This document shows, piece by piece, positions 14,537 through 23,285 of a DNA stretch of 64,000 nucleotides (positions within the stretch are counted from its first letter, which is position 1; every line of letters begins with the position of its first letter). The DNA is from Actinomyces qiguomingii (lineage in GTDB: Bacteria > Actinomycetota > Actinomycetes > Actinomycetales > Actinomycetaceae). The translations under genes and the position numbers were made by a program. The notes beneath the pieces are model-generated. The model did no database searches. It saw nothing but the letters and a program-made list of their open reading frames with translations, and was not told where the DNA came from. The DNA lies in contig NZ_CP025228.1 of NCBI RefSeq assembly GCF_004102025.1, positions 3,596,001-3,660,000 of the forward strand, given 5' to 3'.

Positions 14537-16915
14537 ATGGCTTCATCCCCCATGGCGGCAGCTGGATCGTCGTCTGCTTCATTGACTGAGGGTCGTGCGG
14601 AGTGGTGGGAGGTGCTGCGCGACCGGTTGAGCGATACGGTCTGGTTCGGGCGTTTGGTGCGGTTTCGTGTGGTGTGTTCGTGGTTGGCGGCGGTGGTGGT
14701 GCTGGTGGGGCTGGTTGTATCGCCGACGTTGAGGGCGGCCCTGGGCGCGTGGATCGGCTGCCTGTGGCTGCTGCTGTGCTGGTTTGTCCTGGCACGGGCG
14801 AAGACAGTGTCTTGGGCGTTGGTGTCCGGGATGCTGGCGGCGGCGATGGTGTGGGCGGGGGTTATCGCTGCGACAAGCACGTGGATCTCGGAACTGGCGG
14901 AAGTGGGGGTGTCCTCTACGGCCGCTTCGGTGGTGGTGGCCCCGTTGGTGGAGGAGGTGGGCAAGCTGGTGCCGCTGGCGGCGCTGGCTTTGGCGGCTCC
15001 GGGGCGGATACGGCGGCTGCTGGCGAGCGACTGGCTGGTGCTGGGTGTTGCCTGTGGTGCAGGGTTTGAGGCGGTTGAGGAGATGGCGCGTCGTATCGTC
15101 ATCTTGGAGACACAGCCGAGCCTGTTCGGTGCGCTGGATTTGTTGACATGTTCCTACCAGGGTGTCGGTGATTTGGAGTGCTTGGGTGCGACCATGTTTT
15201 CCCTCAGTCCGTTTTCGGGGCAGGCGGGGGAGTATCTGGTTTTCGCGGGACACGCGATCCTCACCGGCCTGGTGGCCGGGACGTTGGGGACGGCAATCGC
15301 CGTGTGGCGCCGGTGCGGAGGCATGGTCGGTTGGAGGCGGGTGGTGGTGCGCGCCGCGTGCACGCTGGCGCCGTTGTGGGCACTGTGGGTCGTGATGGTG
15401 GATCACGCTGGCCGCAACGCCAGTCACTATGGGCCTTGGTCGCAGACCGGGGACCAGGCGCCGTGGTGGCCGGTGGGAGCTACCTCAACGCTGACGCTGG
15501 GCGGGCACGGGCGCGGCTGGATGCTGCTGGGACTGCTCGGTGTGGCGTGGCTGTTGGACGTGCGCGTCTTGTGGGAGGGGGGTTATACGCTGTCGCTTGA
15601 GGGCGACGACGGCGGTGGCCGGTGGGGGCCGTGGCGTCTGCGGCGTATCAAGGCGCTGCGTTATGACCGTTGGCGGTCGTTGCGGGCGGTGACGATCGAT
15701 CTGGTAGCCACCACCGGAATTGAGTGGCGGTGGGCGTACCGCACGCTGTTGGAGGCGGCCGGTACTCGCCGGCCGGGGCTGTTGGCGATCGCTCCGGCGA
15801 GGTTGCGTATTGGGCGGGAGGAGGCGGTTCGCGCAGTCCTGGACTCCGTGCCGCAGCGCTGGTGGCCCTGGCGGCTCGCCGGTATGGGGGTGCTGGGAGC
15901 GGCGGCCGGCCTGGTGGCGCTGACACCCGCCCTGGCCGGCGTGTTGGAGGCGCAGTTGAACGACTCGGGCTCCTTGTGGTGGTTGGCGGGGATTCTCCAC
16001 GCCTTGGGGACCTGGTGGGAGAGTTTGAGCCTGGAGCAGAAGGCCGCCTTGGTGTTCTTCGTCGGGGCGGTGGTGGTGCTCACCGGCGGGACCTTGGGGT
16101 TGGCCTTCGAGCTCGGCATGGGTGCTGCCACCTTCTTCGACGCCGCCCACGGGGCCGCTGATCTGATGCGCGACCCGTTGGGGACGGTGCGGCGTTACCT
16201 GTCTACTCACACGCCCGCTGAGATCGTCATGGATCTGGCACTGGCGGGGCTGACGATCCTGGGTGGAGGCACTGCCAGCGCCATGGGCGGGCAGGTCGCC
16301 CGCGGCGCTCACTGGGCGTCCCGCCAGGCCGCCCGCCAGGCGCGCTACGAGTACTGGCTGTGGCGTAATGACCGGGCCGCCTGGCGTAATTACGTCAAAC
16401 AACGCAACCGGGCTGTGCGCGCCCACCTGGCCGATGAGACAGGTGGGGTAAAGCCCGGTTTGTTCGATCCGCGTGCCGGCAAGCACTACCCCGGCGTGCG
16501 CAAACCCGTACGCGGGTCCAGTGAGGGCGGGGTGGGCACCTGGGGCAAGGGCAAGAACAACAGCCCCTCCTGGCGCTCGGCGACCTATGAGGAGCAGGTC
16601 ACCGGCGTACGCGTGCAAGACTCCTACTTCGTGGGCGGCAAGGAGTTCGACGGCTTCAAAGACGGCGCGCTCATCGAGGCAAAGGGCGAGGGCCTGGCCA
16701 ACCTCATGAACAAACCCTGGGGCGAACATGTTGTCGATGACGCCGTCGACCAGGCGTGGGAGCAGGTCGCGGCAGTGCGCGCCACCGGCACCAACACCCC
16801 CATACACTGGCACATAGCCGAAAAAGAATTCTACGACCGACTCCTGTACCTCCAAACAAAAGGTAAATTCGCTTCCGAGGTCAAGCTGTTCTTCACCCCG
16901 CCCAACTACTACTAA
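14537..16915 (+). CDS. PrsW-type intramembrane protease fused to a C-terminal Tox-REase-5-like nuclease toxin
   Basis: A 792-residue multidomain protein with about ten membrane segments between residues 45 and 585. The first half has the PrsW protease signatures: APLVEEVGK (E139, E140, K143), GAGFEAVEEM (175-183), FAGHAILTGLVAG (H239) and VDHAGRN (H290). After a linker (about 590-670) the last ~115 residues look like a restriction-endonuclease-fold toxin: YEEQVTG (684-690), EFDGF with D705 and LIEAKG with E714 and K716, the D...ExK catalytic set. Two putative immunity genes follow. GC falls to 58/120 bases over 16801-16920. The fusion may tie proteolysis to toxin release, which is inference. 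Confidence 0.8.
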   Translation: MASSPMAAAGSSSASLTEGRAEWWEVLRDRLSDTVWFGRLVRFRVVCSWLAAVVVLVGLVVSPTLRAALGAWIGCLWLLLCWFVLARAKTVSWALVSGMLAAAMVWAGVIAATSTWISELAEVGVSSTAASVVVAPLVEEVGKLVPLAALALAAPGRIRRLLASDWLVLGVACGAGFEAVEEMARRIVILETQPSLFGALDLLTCSYQGVGDLECLGATMFSLSPFSGQAGEYLVFAGHAILTGLVAGTLGTAIAVWRRCGGMVGWRRVVVRAACTLAPLWALWVVMVDHAGRNASHYGPWSQTGDQAPWWPVGATSTLTLGGHGRGWMLLGLLGVAWLLDVRVLWEGGYTLSLEGDDGGGRWGPWRLRRIKALRYDRWRSLRAVTIDLVATTGIEWRWAYRTLLEAAGTRRPGLLAIAPARLRIGREEAVRAVLDSVPQRWWPWRLAGMGVLGAAAGLVALTPALAGVLEAQLNDSGSLWWLAGILHALGTWWESLSLEQKAALVFFVGAVVVLTGGTLGLAFELGMGAATFFDAAHGAADLMRDPLGTVRRYLSTHTPAEIVMDLALAGLTILGGGTASAMGGQVARGAHWASRQAARQARYEYWLWRNDRAAWRNYVKQRNRAVRAHLADETGGVKPGLFDPRAGKHYPGVRKPVRGSSEGGVGTWGKGKNNSPSWRSATYEEQVTGVRVQDSYFVGGKEFDGFKDGALIEAKGEGLANLMNKPWGEHVVDDAVDQAWEQVAAVRATGTNTPIHWHIAEKEFYDRLLYLQTKGKFASEVKLFFTPPNYY

Positions 16916-16967
16916 CCAGCAACCACAACCAGTCCACAACCGCAGCCAACAGGAAAGGAAAGACACC

Positions 16968-17651
16968 ATGAAATGGGAACTAGATTTCAAGAATCAGCGT
17001 CCGGGCCTGGACCGGCGTATGGACGAGTCGATCGCCAGGGCGTGGGAGTTCATGCAGGCGATCAAGCCGTATGACCCCACCTTCCACCGGTGGCGGGAAA
17101 CCGCCCGCACCAAGGCCCAGGCCGAGGCCAACCCCAACATCGAAACCCTCGACCAACTCCGCCAGGCCGTCTACGCAAGCGCCGACCCCGAACTCCCCGG
17201 CGTCATCAGATCATTCTTCAGCGGCGACATCGACGCCGACGGCAGCAGCCTCAGCATCCAGCTGGGCATGCCCAGTCCCGACACCCATTTCATAAGCCTG
17301 CAAACAGGGCATACCCTGGGGGCGCGTATTGACACCGATGAGGATTTCACCGACTGGCTGATATACACCGGCGCCCGCATTATCAACCCCACCATCGGCG
17401 CACTGACCAGAGAAGACTACAAGCCCCGCAACATCAACATCGACGGACCCGAACCATACGACTACGTACCCGGCTGGAAGATGTTCTTCCACCGCGACTC
17501 CCCCCACTGGCCCCAGGCCCACGCCCTAGCCAACAAGACCATGCCCGTAGCCGAGGGCGCCATCCTCACCTACGGCACCCCCGACACCTACACCCAAACC
17601 CTCAACCAATGGCCCCGCCCCCAAAACCCACAAGAAGGCCAGCCGTCATGA
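16968..17651 (+). CDS. Putative immunity protein, copy 1
   Basis: A 227-residue soluble protein with no signal or membrane segment, starting MKW and containing WEFMQAIKPYDP, HRWRETAR and LPGVIRSFFSGD. It begins 53 bp after the toxin fusion, with AGGAAAGGAAAG upstream of ATG 16968, the usual place for a polymorphic-toxin immunity gene. I think it belongs to the immunity families paired with Tox-REase-5 toxins (Imm52 is the candidate), but this needs a profile search. It is strongly similar to the next gene: residues 18-87 and much of the C-terminal part are identical. Confidence 0.7.
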   Translation: MKWELDFKNQRPGLDRRMDESIARAWEFMQAIKPYDPTFHRWRETARTKAQAEANPNIETLDQLRQAVYASADPELPGVIRSFFSGDIDADGSSLSIQLGMPSPDTHFISLQTGHTLGARIDTDEDFTDWLIYTGARIINPTIGALTREDYKPRNINIDGPEPYDYVPGWKMFFHRDSPHWPQAHALANKTMPVAEGAILTYGTPDTYTQTLNQWPRPQNPQEGQPS

Positions 17652-18295
17652 AATGGTATCTAGACTTCAACATCTACCGTCCGGGTTTGGACCAGCACAT
17701 GGATGAGTCGATCGCCAGGGCGTGGGAGTTCATGCAGGCGATCAAGCCGTATGACCCCACCTTCCACCGGTGGCGGGAAACCGCCCGCACCAAGGCCCAG
17801 GCCGAGGCCAACCCCAACATCGAAACCCTCGACCAACTCCGCCAGGCCGTCTACGCAAGCGCCGACCCCGAACTCCCCGGCGTCATCAGATCATTCTTCA
17901 GCGGCGACATTGGCACCGGAGGCAGCAACCTATACATCCAACTGGGCCTGACTCGTCCCGACACCCATTCCATAGAACTGGAGACGGGCCCCGCACTGGG
18001 GGCGCGTATTGACACCGATGAGGACTTCGCCGACTGGCTGATATACACCGGCGCCCGCATTATCAACCCCACCATCGGCGCACTGAGCAGACAAGGCGAG
18101 CCTCTCAACCCCGACCCCGAACCATACGACTACGGACCCGGCTGGAAGATGTTCTTCCACCGCGACTCCCCCCACTGGCCCCAGGCCCACGCCCTAGCCA
18201 ACAAGACCATGCCCGTAGCCGAGGGCGCCATCCTCACCTACGGCACCCCCGACACCTACACCCAAACCCTCAACCAATGGCCCCGCCAGCAATAA
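17648..18295 (+). CDS. Putative immunity protein, copy 2 (tandem paralogue)
   Basis: A 215-residue paralogue of the preceding protein. ATG 17648 overlaps the previous stop (ATGA), so translation is coupled. Differences cluster at residues 4-17, 88-127 and about 147-163 (for example IDADGSSLSIQLGMPSPDTH in copy 1 against IGTGGSNLYIQLGLTRPDTH here), while blocks between them are identical even in DNA. This mosaic pattern suggests recent duplication plus local recombination or selection at the toxin-binding surface. The second copy may protect against a related toxin from another strain. Confidence 0.7.
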   Translation: MKWYLDFNIYRPGLDQHMDESIARAWEFMQAIKPYDPTFHRWRETARTKAQAEANPNIETLDQLRQAVYASADPELPGVIRSFFSGDIGTGGSNLYIQLGLTRPDTHSIELETGPALGARIDTDEDFADWLIYTGARIINPTIGALSRQGEPLNPDPEPYDYGPGWKMFFHRDSPHWPQAHALANKTMPVAEGAILTYGTPDTYTQTLNQWPRQQ

Positions 18296-18337
18296 CCGAC
18301 AGGGCCGACGAAATGGCCGAATAAAACCGAATTAGGT

Positions 18338-19549
18338 CTACAGGCCGACCAAGAATCCGTCGTCGTCAACCACCACTCCCCCGGCGGCAGCCTGCAGTGC
18401 GGCAGCAATGTTCTCGATGAGATCGCGGGCGGCCGTACGTGCCTGCCGAATGCCGTCGGGCAGCTCCTCGCGATGGGCGTCAGCCGGTTCCAACGGCGAC
18501 CAGACCACCTGGTAGGCGATTACGCCGTCGCGCGACCAGGACTCACCGCGCACGGCCAGCGGCACCTCCTCCGCCGCCTGAACCCGAATCTCAACCACGC
18601 CCCAATCCAAATGGGCGGAATCCACGTTGGCCACCACGCCGTACCCGTCACGCAGCTCCTCCACCGGAGCGCCCGCCGCCCGAGCACGCGCCTCCTCATC
18701 CGCCTGCTCGTGACGACGGCGCTCAGCATCCCGCCAAGCAGCGTCCAACACGTCCTCCCCGAGCGTTTCGGCGAGCCGAACCAGTTCCTCCTGTGGGACG
18801 GCGGCAAGGCCGGTGGGCCCCTGCGGCGGCTCGGCCTGCAGCAGCAGACGGGCGCCCGGAGCCACCGGGGCGGCAAGGGCGACTACGCCGTCGGGCACGA
18901 TCCAAACCGGCGAATACACGGTCAATGTGGTAGACCGCTCAGGATTGGGGACCACCAGCACCGGAGTGGTGGGGCCGCCAGGCTCGGCCGGGTCTCCGGC
19001 CAGTCGCAACCCGCCCGCCAGGCGCCGGGCGATGGCACGCAACCTGGTGAGGGCCAGCAGCTCGGCTCCGGTCGGCTGTGCTAGGGGGAAGGCGTCGGTG
19101 AGCGGGTCGACGCCGGTCAGTGCCGCAGGTAGGGCCCCAGCCCGCTGTGGCAGGCAGTTCAGGACCATGACCTGGCTGACCCATTCGGGCAGGTCCAGCA
19201 CCCGACGCAGTTCCGCATCGACGTCCCAGGGCCCCTGCAGTTCGGCGCCGGGAGCCACTTGCAGGCGGGAGGCCCCCACCCAGCCGGCGTGCTCATCCTG
19301 TGACAGTGCCAGGGCCTCGACCTCGTCGACGGTGACGTCGTCGGCGAGCACCAACAGATGCTGGGTGTCGGCGCGGCCCACGGGGAAGGAAACAACGGCT
19401 GAAAGCGCCGCATCCGGCAGGGTGGCAGCCAGGTCGGCGCCCGCGGAGTAGAAATCCGGGAGCGCGACGGCGGCATCGCCCGCCGCGGCGCCGGTCCGGT
19501 CGGTGCCGGATCGGGCGGGGCCGCGCGGGGTGTCCTGCGGCGCGCTCAT
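18338..19549 (-). CDS. Conserved hypothetical protein, cytoplasmic
   Basis: A 403-residue protein, rich in Ala, Val and acidic residues, with no signal or membrane segment. It shares an ATGA overlap with dcd, whose stop lies within its start, and this decides the start at 19549; the frame is open further upstream only because it runs through dcd. Visible segments: [40 protein letters not shown] and a helical EERRRHE-type stretch near residue 290. No catalytic motif is recognised. Coupling with dcd hints at a nucleotide-linked or housekeeping role, but that is weak. Confidence 0.8.
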   Translation of the reverse strand: MSAPQDTPRGPARSGTDRTGAAAGDAAVALPDFYSAGADLAATLPDAALSAVVSFPVGRADTQHLLVLADDVTVDEVEALALSQDEHAGWVGASRLQVAPGAELQGPWDVDAELRRVLDLPEWVSQVMVLNCLPQRAGALPAALTGVDPLTDAFPLAQPTGAELLALTRLRAIARRLAGGLRLAGDPAEPGGPTTPVLVVPNPERSTTLTVYSPVWIVPDGVVALAAPVAPGARLLLQAEPPQGPTGLAAVPQEELVRLAETLGEDVLDAAWRDAERRRHEQADEEARARAAGAPVEELRDGYGVVANVDSAHLDWGVVEIRVQAAEEVPLAVRGESWSRDGVIAYQVVWSPLEPADAHREELPDGIRQARTAARDLIENIAAALQAAAGGVVVDDDGFLVGL

Positions 19550-20193
19550 GCCTCGGCACCTTCGGAGTCCGACGCCCAGCCACGTGCCGACTCGTCGTCG
19601 ACTGGGGGTCCGGGGTCGGTGATGCGGATACGGTGGAAGGACAGGTGTGAGCGCGACGCCGTCGGACCCCGTTGCCCCTGATAGCGCGAACCGGTCGCGC
19701 CCTGCCCGTAGGGGGCGACGGCGGGCGAGGACAGCCTGAAGAAGCACAGCTGCCCGACCTTCATGCCCGGCCACAGCTTGATGGGCATGGTGGCGGTGTT
19801 CGAAAGTTCCAGGGTGACATGCCCGGAGAAACCGGGGTCGATGAAACCTGCGGTTGAGTGGGTGAGCAGCCCCAGGCGCCCCAGGCTGGACTTGCCCTCC
19901 AGCCGGGCGGCGATGTCATCGGGCAGGGTGACGCGCTCATAGGAGGAGCCGAGCACGAACTCGCCCGGATGCAGTACGAGCGGCTCGTCGGGGCCGACGT
20001 CGACCAGGTGGGTGAGCCGGTCCTGCTCGACGGCGGGATCGATCACCGGGTAGCGGTGATTGTCAAACAGGCGGAACCAGCGGTCCAGGCGCACGTCGAT
20101 GGAGGCGGGCTGAATCATCTCCGGGTCGTAGGGCTCGAGGCCGACGTGACCGGATTCGAGTTCTGCACGGATGTCACGGTCGGAAAGCAGCAC
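19546..20193 (-). CDS. dcd: dCTP deaminase (actinobacterial Dcd, possibly bifunctional with dUTPase)
   Basis: Deaminates dCTP to dUTP for dTTP synthesis. The protein starts [14 protein letters not shown] and carries [19 protein letters not shown], the active-site block [27 protein letters not shown] and the C-terminal [12 protein letters not shown]. In Mycobacterium tuberculosis the close homologue also has dUTPase activity. GTG 20193 is chosen because it aligns with the family N-terminus; earlier in-frame codons add unrelated residues. The ~20-residue acidic tail beyond the usual end is unusual. Confidence 0.93.
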   Translation of the reverse strand: MLLSDRDIRAELESGHVGLEPYDPEMIQPASIDVRLDRWFRLFDNHRYPVIDPAVEQDRLTHLVDVGPDEPLVLHPGEFVLGSSYERVTLPDDIAARLEGKSSLGRLGLLTHSTAGFIDPGFSGHVTLELSNTATMPIKLWPGMKVGQLCFFRLSSPAVAPYGQGATGSRYQGQRGPTASRSHLSFHRIRITDPGPPVDDESARGWASDSEGAEA

Positions 20194-20253
20194 GCACCCG
20201 ATTGTGCCAGGTCGGCGACGCCTCGGCACCCGGGTCGGGGCGCCGCGGCCGAC

Positions 20254-20730
20254 TCAGCTGCTCAGCGGCACGCCTCTGGCATCGACGCCCCACGGCTGGG
20301 CGCCGGGGGTGGCAGTGAGGATGATGATGCCCTCGACCAGGCCCCAGATCCCCGACACCACAGCAAGCAAGCCAAACGACAGCAACGTGATCAGCAGCTG
20401 GGCGATCGCCTTGCCGTTGTAGCCCAGGTAGAAGTTGTGGATGCCGAAGCCGCCGAGGAAGATGCCCAGCAGGCCCGCAGCAACCTTGGACTTCTGGTTG
20501 TAGTACGTGGCGTAGGGCTGGCCGTAGGCCGCGGCGGGGTCCTGATAGTAGGGCTGCTGTTGGCCGAACTGCTGTGTCTGCTCATACCCGGGCGGGTAGG
20601 CGCCACCTGAAGCGTTGAATTGCTGGTTGGCAGCCGCCGTCCCTTCAGCGGGAGCATAGCTAGTCGTACTCGCCCCGGACGAGTCGGCTATGTTCTGCGG
20701 TTCGGGTGCGCTGAAGGGCGAAGAAGTCAT
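20254..20730 (-). CDS. TM2-domain membrane protein
   Basis: A 158-residue protein with a Gln/Tyr/Pro-rich cytoplasmic N-terminal half (YEQTQQFGQQQPYYQ and similar) followed by a TM2 domain: KSKVAAGLLGIFLGGFGIHN, FYLGYNGKAIAQLLITLLSF and a second membrane segment up to GIIILTATPG. The function of TM2 proteins in bacteria is unknown. It stands alone between dcd and tRNA-Gly. Confidence 0.88.
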   Translation of the reverse strand: MTSSPFSAPEPQNIADSSGASTTSYAPAEGTAAANQQFNASGGAYPPGYEQTQQFGQQQPYYQDPAAAYGQPYATYYNQKSKVAAGLLGIFLGGFGIHNFYLGYNGKAIAQLLITLLSFGLLAVVSGIWGLVEGIIILTATPGAQPWGVDARGVPLSS

Positions 20731-20877
20731 GAAACTAATGCTGCCAGGTCCTTAAGCCTGCGTGCACCTTGAACGGTGGGTGGTTCTCCCCACTATGGCC
20801 TTCGCCGAGCACTCGCCCGCATTGCGCCGGGCCGACGGCGTGGTAACCTATACCGGCACCTCACCCCGGTGAGGCAC

Positions 20878-20951
20878 GCGGGTGTAGTTCAATGGTAGAA
20901 CTTCAGCTTCCCAAGCTGACAGCGCGGGTTCGATTCCCGTCACCCGCTCCA
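20878..20951 (+). tRNA. tRNA-Gly (anticodon CCC)
   Basis: A complete cloverleaf: acceptor GCGGGTG pairs with CACCCGC, D-arm GTTC/GAAC, anticodon stem TCAGC/GCTGA around the loop TTCCCAA (anticodon CCC, reading GGG), and T-arm GCGGGTTCGATTCCCGT. The CCA end is encoded (20949-20951). The M50-like gene ends 48 bp downstream on the other strand. Confidence 0.96.
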
Positions 20952-20998
20952 TCTCGGGCCGCTTGTTACCCCCACCACATCATCCCCGTACCGGGGCT

Positions 20999-21817
20999 TC
21001 ACCACAGTCCGCTTACCGCGCGTACCACCAACCAGGTCGCACCGGCGTCGATCAGCAGCCACGTGACCCACCACAAGCCGGCGGGCAAGGGCGTCAATGC
21101 CGCCAGCGTGCGATGGTCGGCGCCCGCATCGCGCGAGTGGGCGACATCGCCTAGCGACTCCCAGGCACCGGCCAGCAGCAGCAACCCGACTCCCGCCACC
21201 ACACCCGCACGCAGAGGCACCGCCACGACGTCGTCGCCCCACCACCACAAAGCCGCCACGACCGCCCCCGACGCCGCCACCAGGCCCGCGGTGCGCAGCG
21301 AACGGCTCATCACCAGCAGGGCAATCAGGGTGATGAGCGCCATAGCCAACACTAGCCCTGCCCATCCCGACAGGGATGACAGCACCATCCCCGCCCCGAT
21401 GATCGCCGGCATCGGGTAGCCCGCCCAGGCCGTCACACAGCGGCCGGGGCCGCGGCTGCGGCCGGAGGTGATCGCCCGGCCCGACAGGTCTCCCTCCACC
21501 ACGAAGCCGTGGAAGCGGCGTCCGACCAGTATGCCGACTCCGGCATGCCCGGCCTCGTGCACGAGTGTGGTCAGAGCCCGGGACCATCGGCGCACCTGCG
21601 GCAACGCCCACGCCAGGGCCACCACCGCGGCCGCCGGCCACAGCAGTCGCGGGTTGGGCGCAGCGGATGCCGCCAGACGCAGCAAGACCTCGTCCCATAG
21701 ACTGGCGACGTCGGAAACGGAAGCGGTTCCCGGGTGCACGGCTGCGCCGGAGGTCGGGCTCACTGCCGCGAGTGCCGCAGCGCCGATCGGGAACATGCTG
21801 ATAGTGGTCACCGGCAA
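20999..21817 (-). CDS. M50B-like membrane metalloprotease
   Basis: A 272-residue polytopic membrane protein with the zinc motif HEAGH in TTLVHEAGHAGVGILVGRRF, which fits the peptidase M50B-like family. About six membrane segments follow. The third metal ligand is not obvious: VTAWAGYPMPAIIGAG marks the usual M50 'G-P/NxxxG' helix, and DVAHSRDAG is a candidate. Family members are found widely in actinobacteria without known substrates. No operon partner: it lies between tRNA-Gly and a divergent Nudix gene. Confidence 0.83.
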   Translation of the reverse strand: MPVTTISMFPIGAAALAAVSPTSGAAVHPGTASVSDVASLWDEVLLRLAASAAPNPRLLWPAAAVVALAWALPQVRRWSRALTTLVHEAGHAGVGILVGRRFHGFVVEGDLSGRAITSGRSRGPGRCVTAWAGYPMPAIIGAGMVLSSLSGWAGLVLAMALITLIALLVMSRSLRTAGLVAASGAVVAALWWWGDDVVAVPLRAGVVAGVGLLLLAGAWESLGDVAHSRDAGADHRTLAALTPLPAGLWWVTWLLIDAGATWLVVRAVSGLW

Positions 21818-21915
21818 CAGTCTGCCAGGCGGACCTGTGCGGGGATGCTAGTGGTCACTGCCCGACGTCGGTGACACCCGGGGACCGGAGGAGCGACGTA
21901 ACTTAGGGTCGACCC

Positions 21916-22440
21916 ATGTCACACCGCACCCACCCCGGCCGCCTGGTGGTGGCAGCCGCGATTGTCGACCGTCTGCCGGGCGCCTGCCCGCCATCGGAGC
22001 TGCTGTGCGCAGCCCGCGCCTATCCATCCGAGCATGCCGGCCAGTACGAGTTTCCCGGCGGAAAGGTGGAACCGGGAGAGACGCCGACTGCGGCCCTGAT
22101 GCGGGAACTGGTTGAGGAGCTCAACCTCACGGTGCGCCTGGGAGATGAGATCCTTCCTACCCCCGATCTGGCGGTGGAGCCGCCGATGCCGACCGCCCCC
22201 GCGGACACCTTCGAGACCGCGCACTTTCCCGAGGATGACCAGCCCGCCTGGCCAGCAATGCACGGACACCGGATGCGTGTGTGGCTGGCCCAGCCCGCAG
22301 ACACTCCTCCCCGTCTCGGCGCCGCCCACGCCGCCGTGCACTGGGTGGCCTTAGACCAGGTCGGCACCCTGCCATGGTTGCCCGCCGACCTGCCGATCCT
22401 CGAAGTCCTCCGCCACACGATCACCGATCCCACCGGTTGA
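21916..22440 (+). CDS. Nudix hydrolase, MutT-like (8-oxo-dGTP type)
   Basis: A 174-residue Nudix pyrophosphatase. The box GGKVEPGETPTAALMRELVEEL fits GX5EX7REUXEEXGU (about residues 48-69) and is preceded by YEFPGGK, as in MutT. It probably removes oxidised nucleotides from the pool. Compared with short MutT proteins it has an insert of ~30 residues (PTPDLAVEPPMPTAPADTFE) before the last strand. Divergent from the M50-like gene and followed by the repeat-rich gap. Confidence 0.87.
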   Translation: MSHRTHPGRLVVAAAIVDRLPGACPPSELLCAARAYPSEHAGQYEFPGGKVEPGETPTAALMRELVEELNLTVRLGDEILPTPDLAVEPPMPTAPADTFETAHFPEDDQPAWPAMHGHRMRVWLAQPADTPPRLGAAHAAVHWVALDQVGTLPWLPADLPILEVLRHTITDPTG

Positions 22441-22548
22441 GGTAGGCGCGAAGATAAGCATGCCGAGTTGGAAGTGGCATGAGGTGACGGGTGCGCCGGC
22501 GCGGTCAGATGGACCACCTGGCTGCGGATGGACCACCTGGCTGCGGAT

Positions 22549-22579
22549 GGACTGCCTGAGACGCACTCTCAGACGGTCC
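22549..22579. repeat. 31-nt hairpin element, copy A
   Basis: An imperfect inverted repeat, GGACTGCCTGAGA, loop CGCAC, TCTCAGACGGTCC. It is flanked by several GGTCCA/TGGACC copies (22512-22620). The same hairpin occurs at 23256-23285 and 50116-50146. Confidence 0.75.
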
Positions 22580-22708
22580 AAGCGCAGTAGCGCGGTCCAA
22601 CCGCAGGGACACGGTCCAAGTACGAGGCCGGGCAGCCGGTCAGGCGGGTGACCAAAGGCACTGGCCTGCTCGCCATGTGATGGCGATCAGCCAGCACCTG
22701 AGAACCAA

Positions 22709-22875
22709 AGTGCCCAGAATCGGCACAAACACCCCACCCGTGCCGGCAGGCGCCCTCAGCTTCATTGGAACCATGCAGACCTGGTGGGCGACGCCGGACA
22801 GAGGAACATCGTTCATGCCGAATCCGGACACCTCCCCCACCCCGCCAGCCCCACCAACCGAACTCGATGGTTGAG
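22709..22875 (+). repeat. Long intergenic repeat block, copy A
   Basis: Aligns with 50298-50512. Shared segments include AATCGGCACAAACACCCCAC, TTGGAACCATGCNGACCTGG, GAGGAACATCGTTC, TGCCGAATCCGGAC and CCACCAACCGAACTCGATGG. The second copy has an internal duplication of the GGAACATCGTTC segment. No coding capacity is evident. Confidence 0.8.
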
Positions 22876-23015
22876 CCTTTCTCGTCAGGGTTGAGGGCGG
22901 GGGGTGGGATCGTTGGGGTGGTGCGGGAAGGTGGATGTGTCGTTGGTGGGTGCACGCGGAGCCTTCCGGCAGCATGTGTTTCGACCAAAAAACCAAGCCC
23001 GAAAAGAGGCCCCGC

Positions 23016-23115
23016 GTGCCGTCCTATCGTGCCACTCTTGACGTACCTGACGCCACTGCCCAGACCGTGTCCCGGTGGATCGCCGCCCGGCGCCAGCATG
23101 TTTCCCGCCCCTGCC
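23016..23115 (+). pseudogene. Remnant of a transposase N-terminus
   Basis: A GTG start with AAAAGAGG upstream opens VPSYRATLDVPDATAQTVSR and continues WIAARRQHVSRPCLD. This resembles, from memory, the N-terminus of IS5-type transposases common in actinobacteria. The similarity then ends, and the frame runs into the hairpin element, so the gene would be truncated by more than 80 percent. No terminal inverted repeats or target duplication were found. Confidence 0.35.
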
Positions 23116-23255
23116 TAGATGGCGTAGGCAAGGCGTGCTGCTCCCAGGCGCTCGTGGGCGCCCCCTCGTCCAGGGATTTGAACCGCCCGCTCCCAGTTGG
23201 ACTGCCTGCCTGCGGTTGGACCGGGCTCCTGCGGTTGAACCGCTTGTCTGCGGTT

Positions 23256-23285
23256 GGACCGTCTCAGACGCGCTTTCAGACGGCC
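23256..23285. repeat. Hairpin element, copy C
   Basis: GGACCGTCTCAGA, loop CGCGC, TTTCAGACGGCC: a 30-nt relative of the hairpins at 22549 and 50116. It is preceded by GCGGTTGGACC/GCGGTTGAACC repeats (23210-23255), as is the copy at 50.1 kb. Confidence 0.7.
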
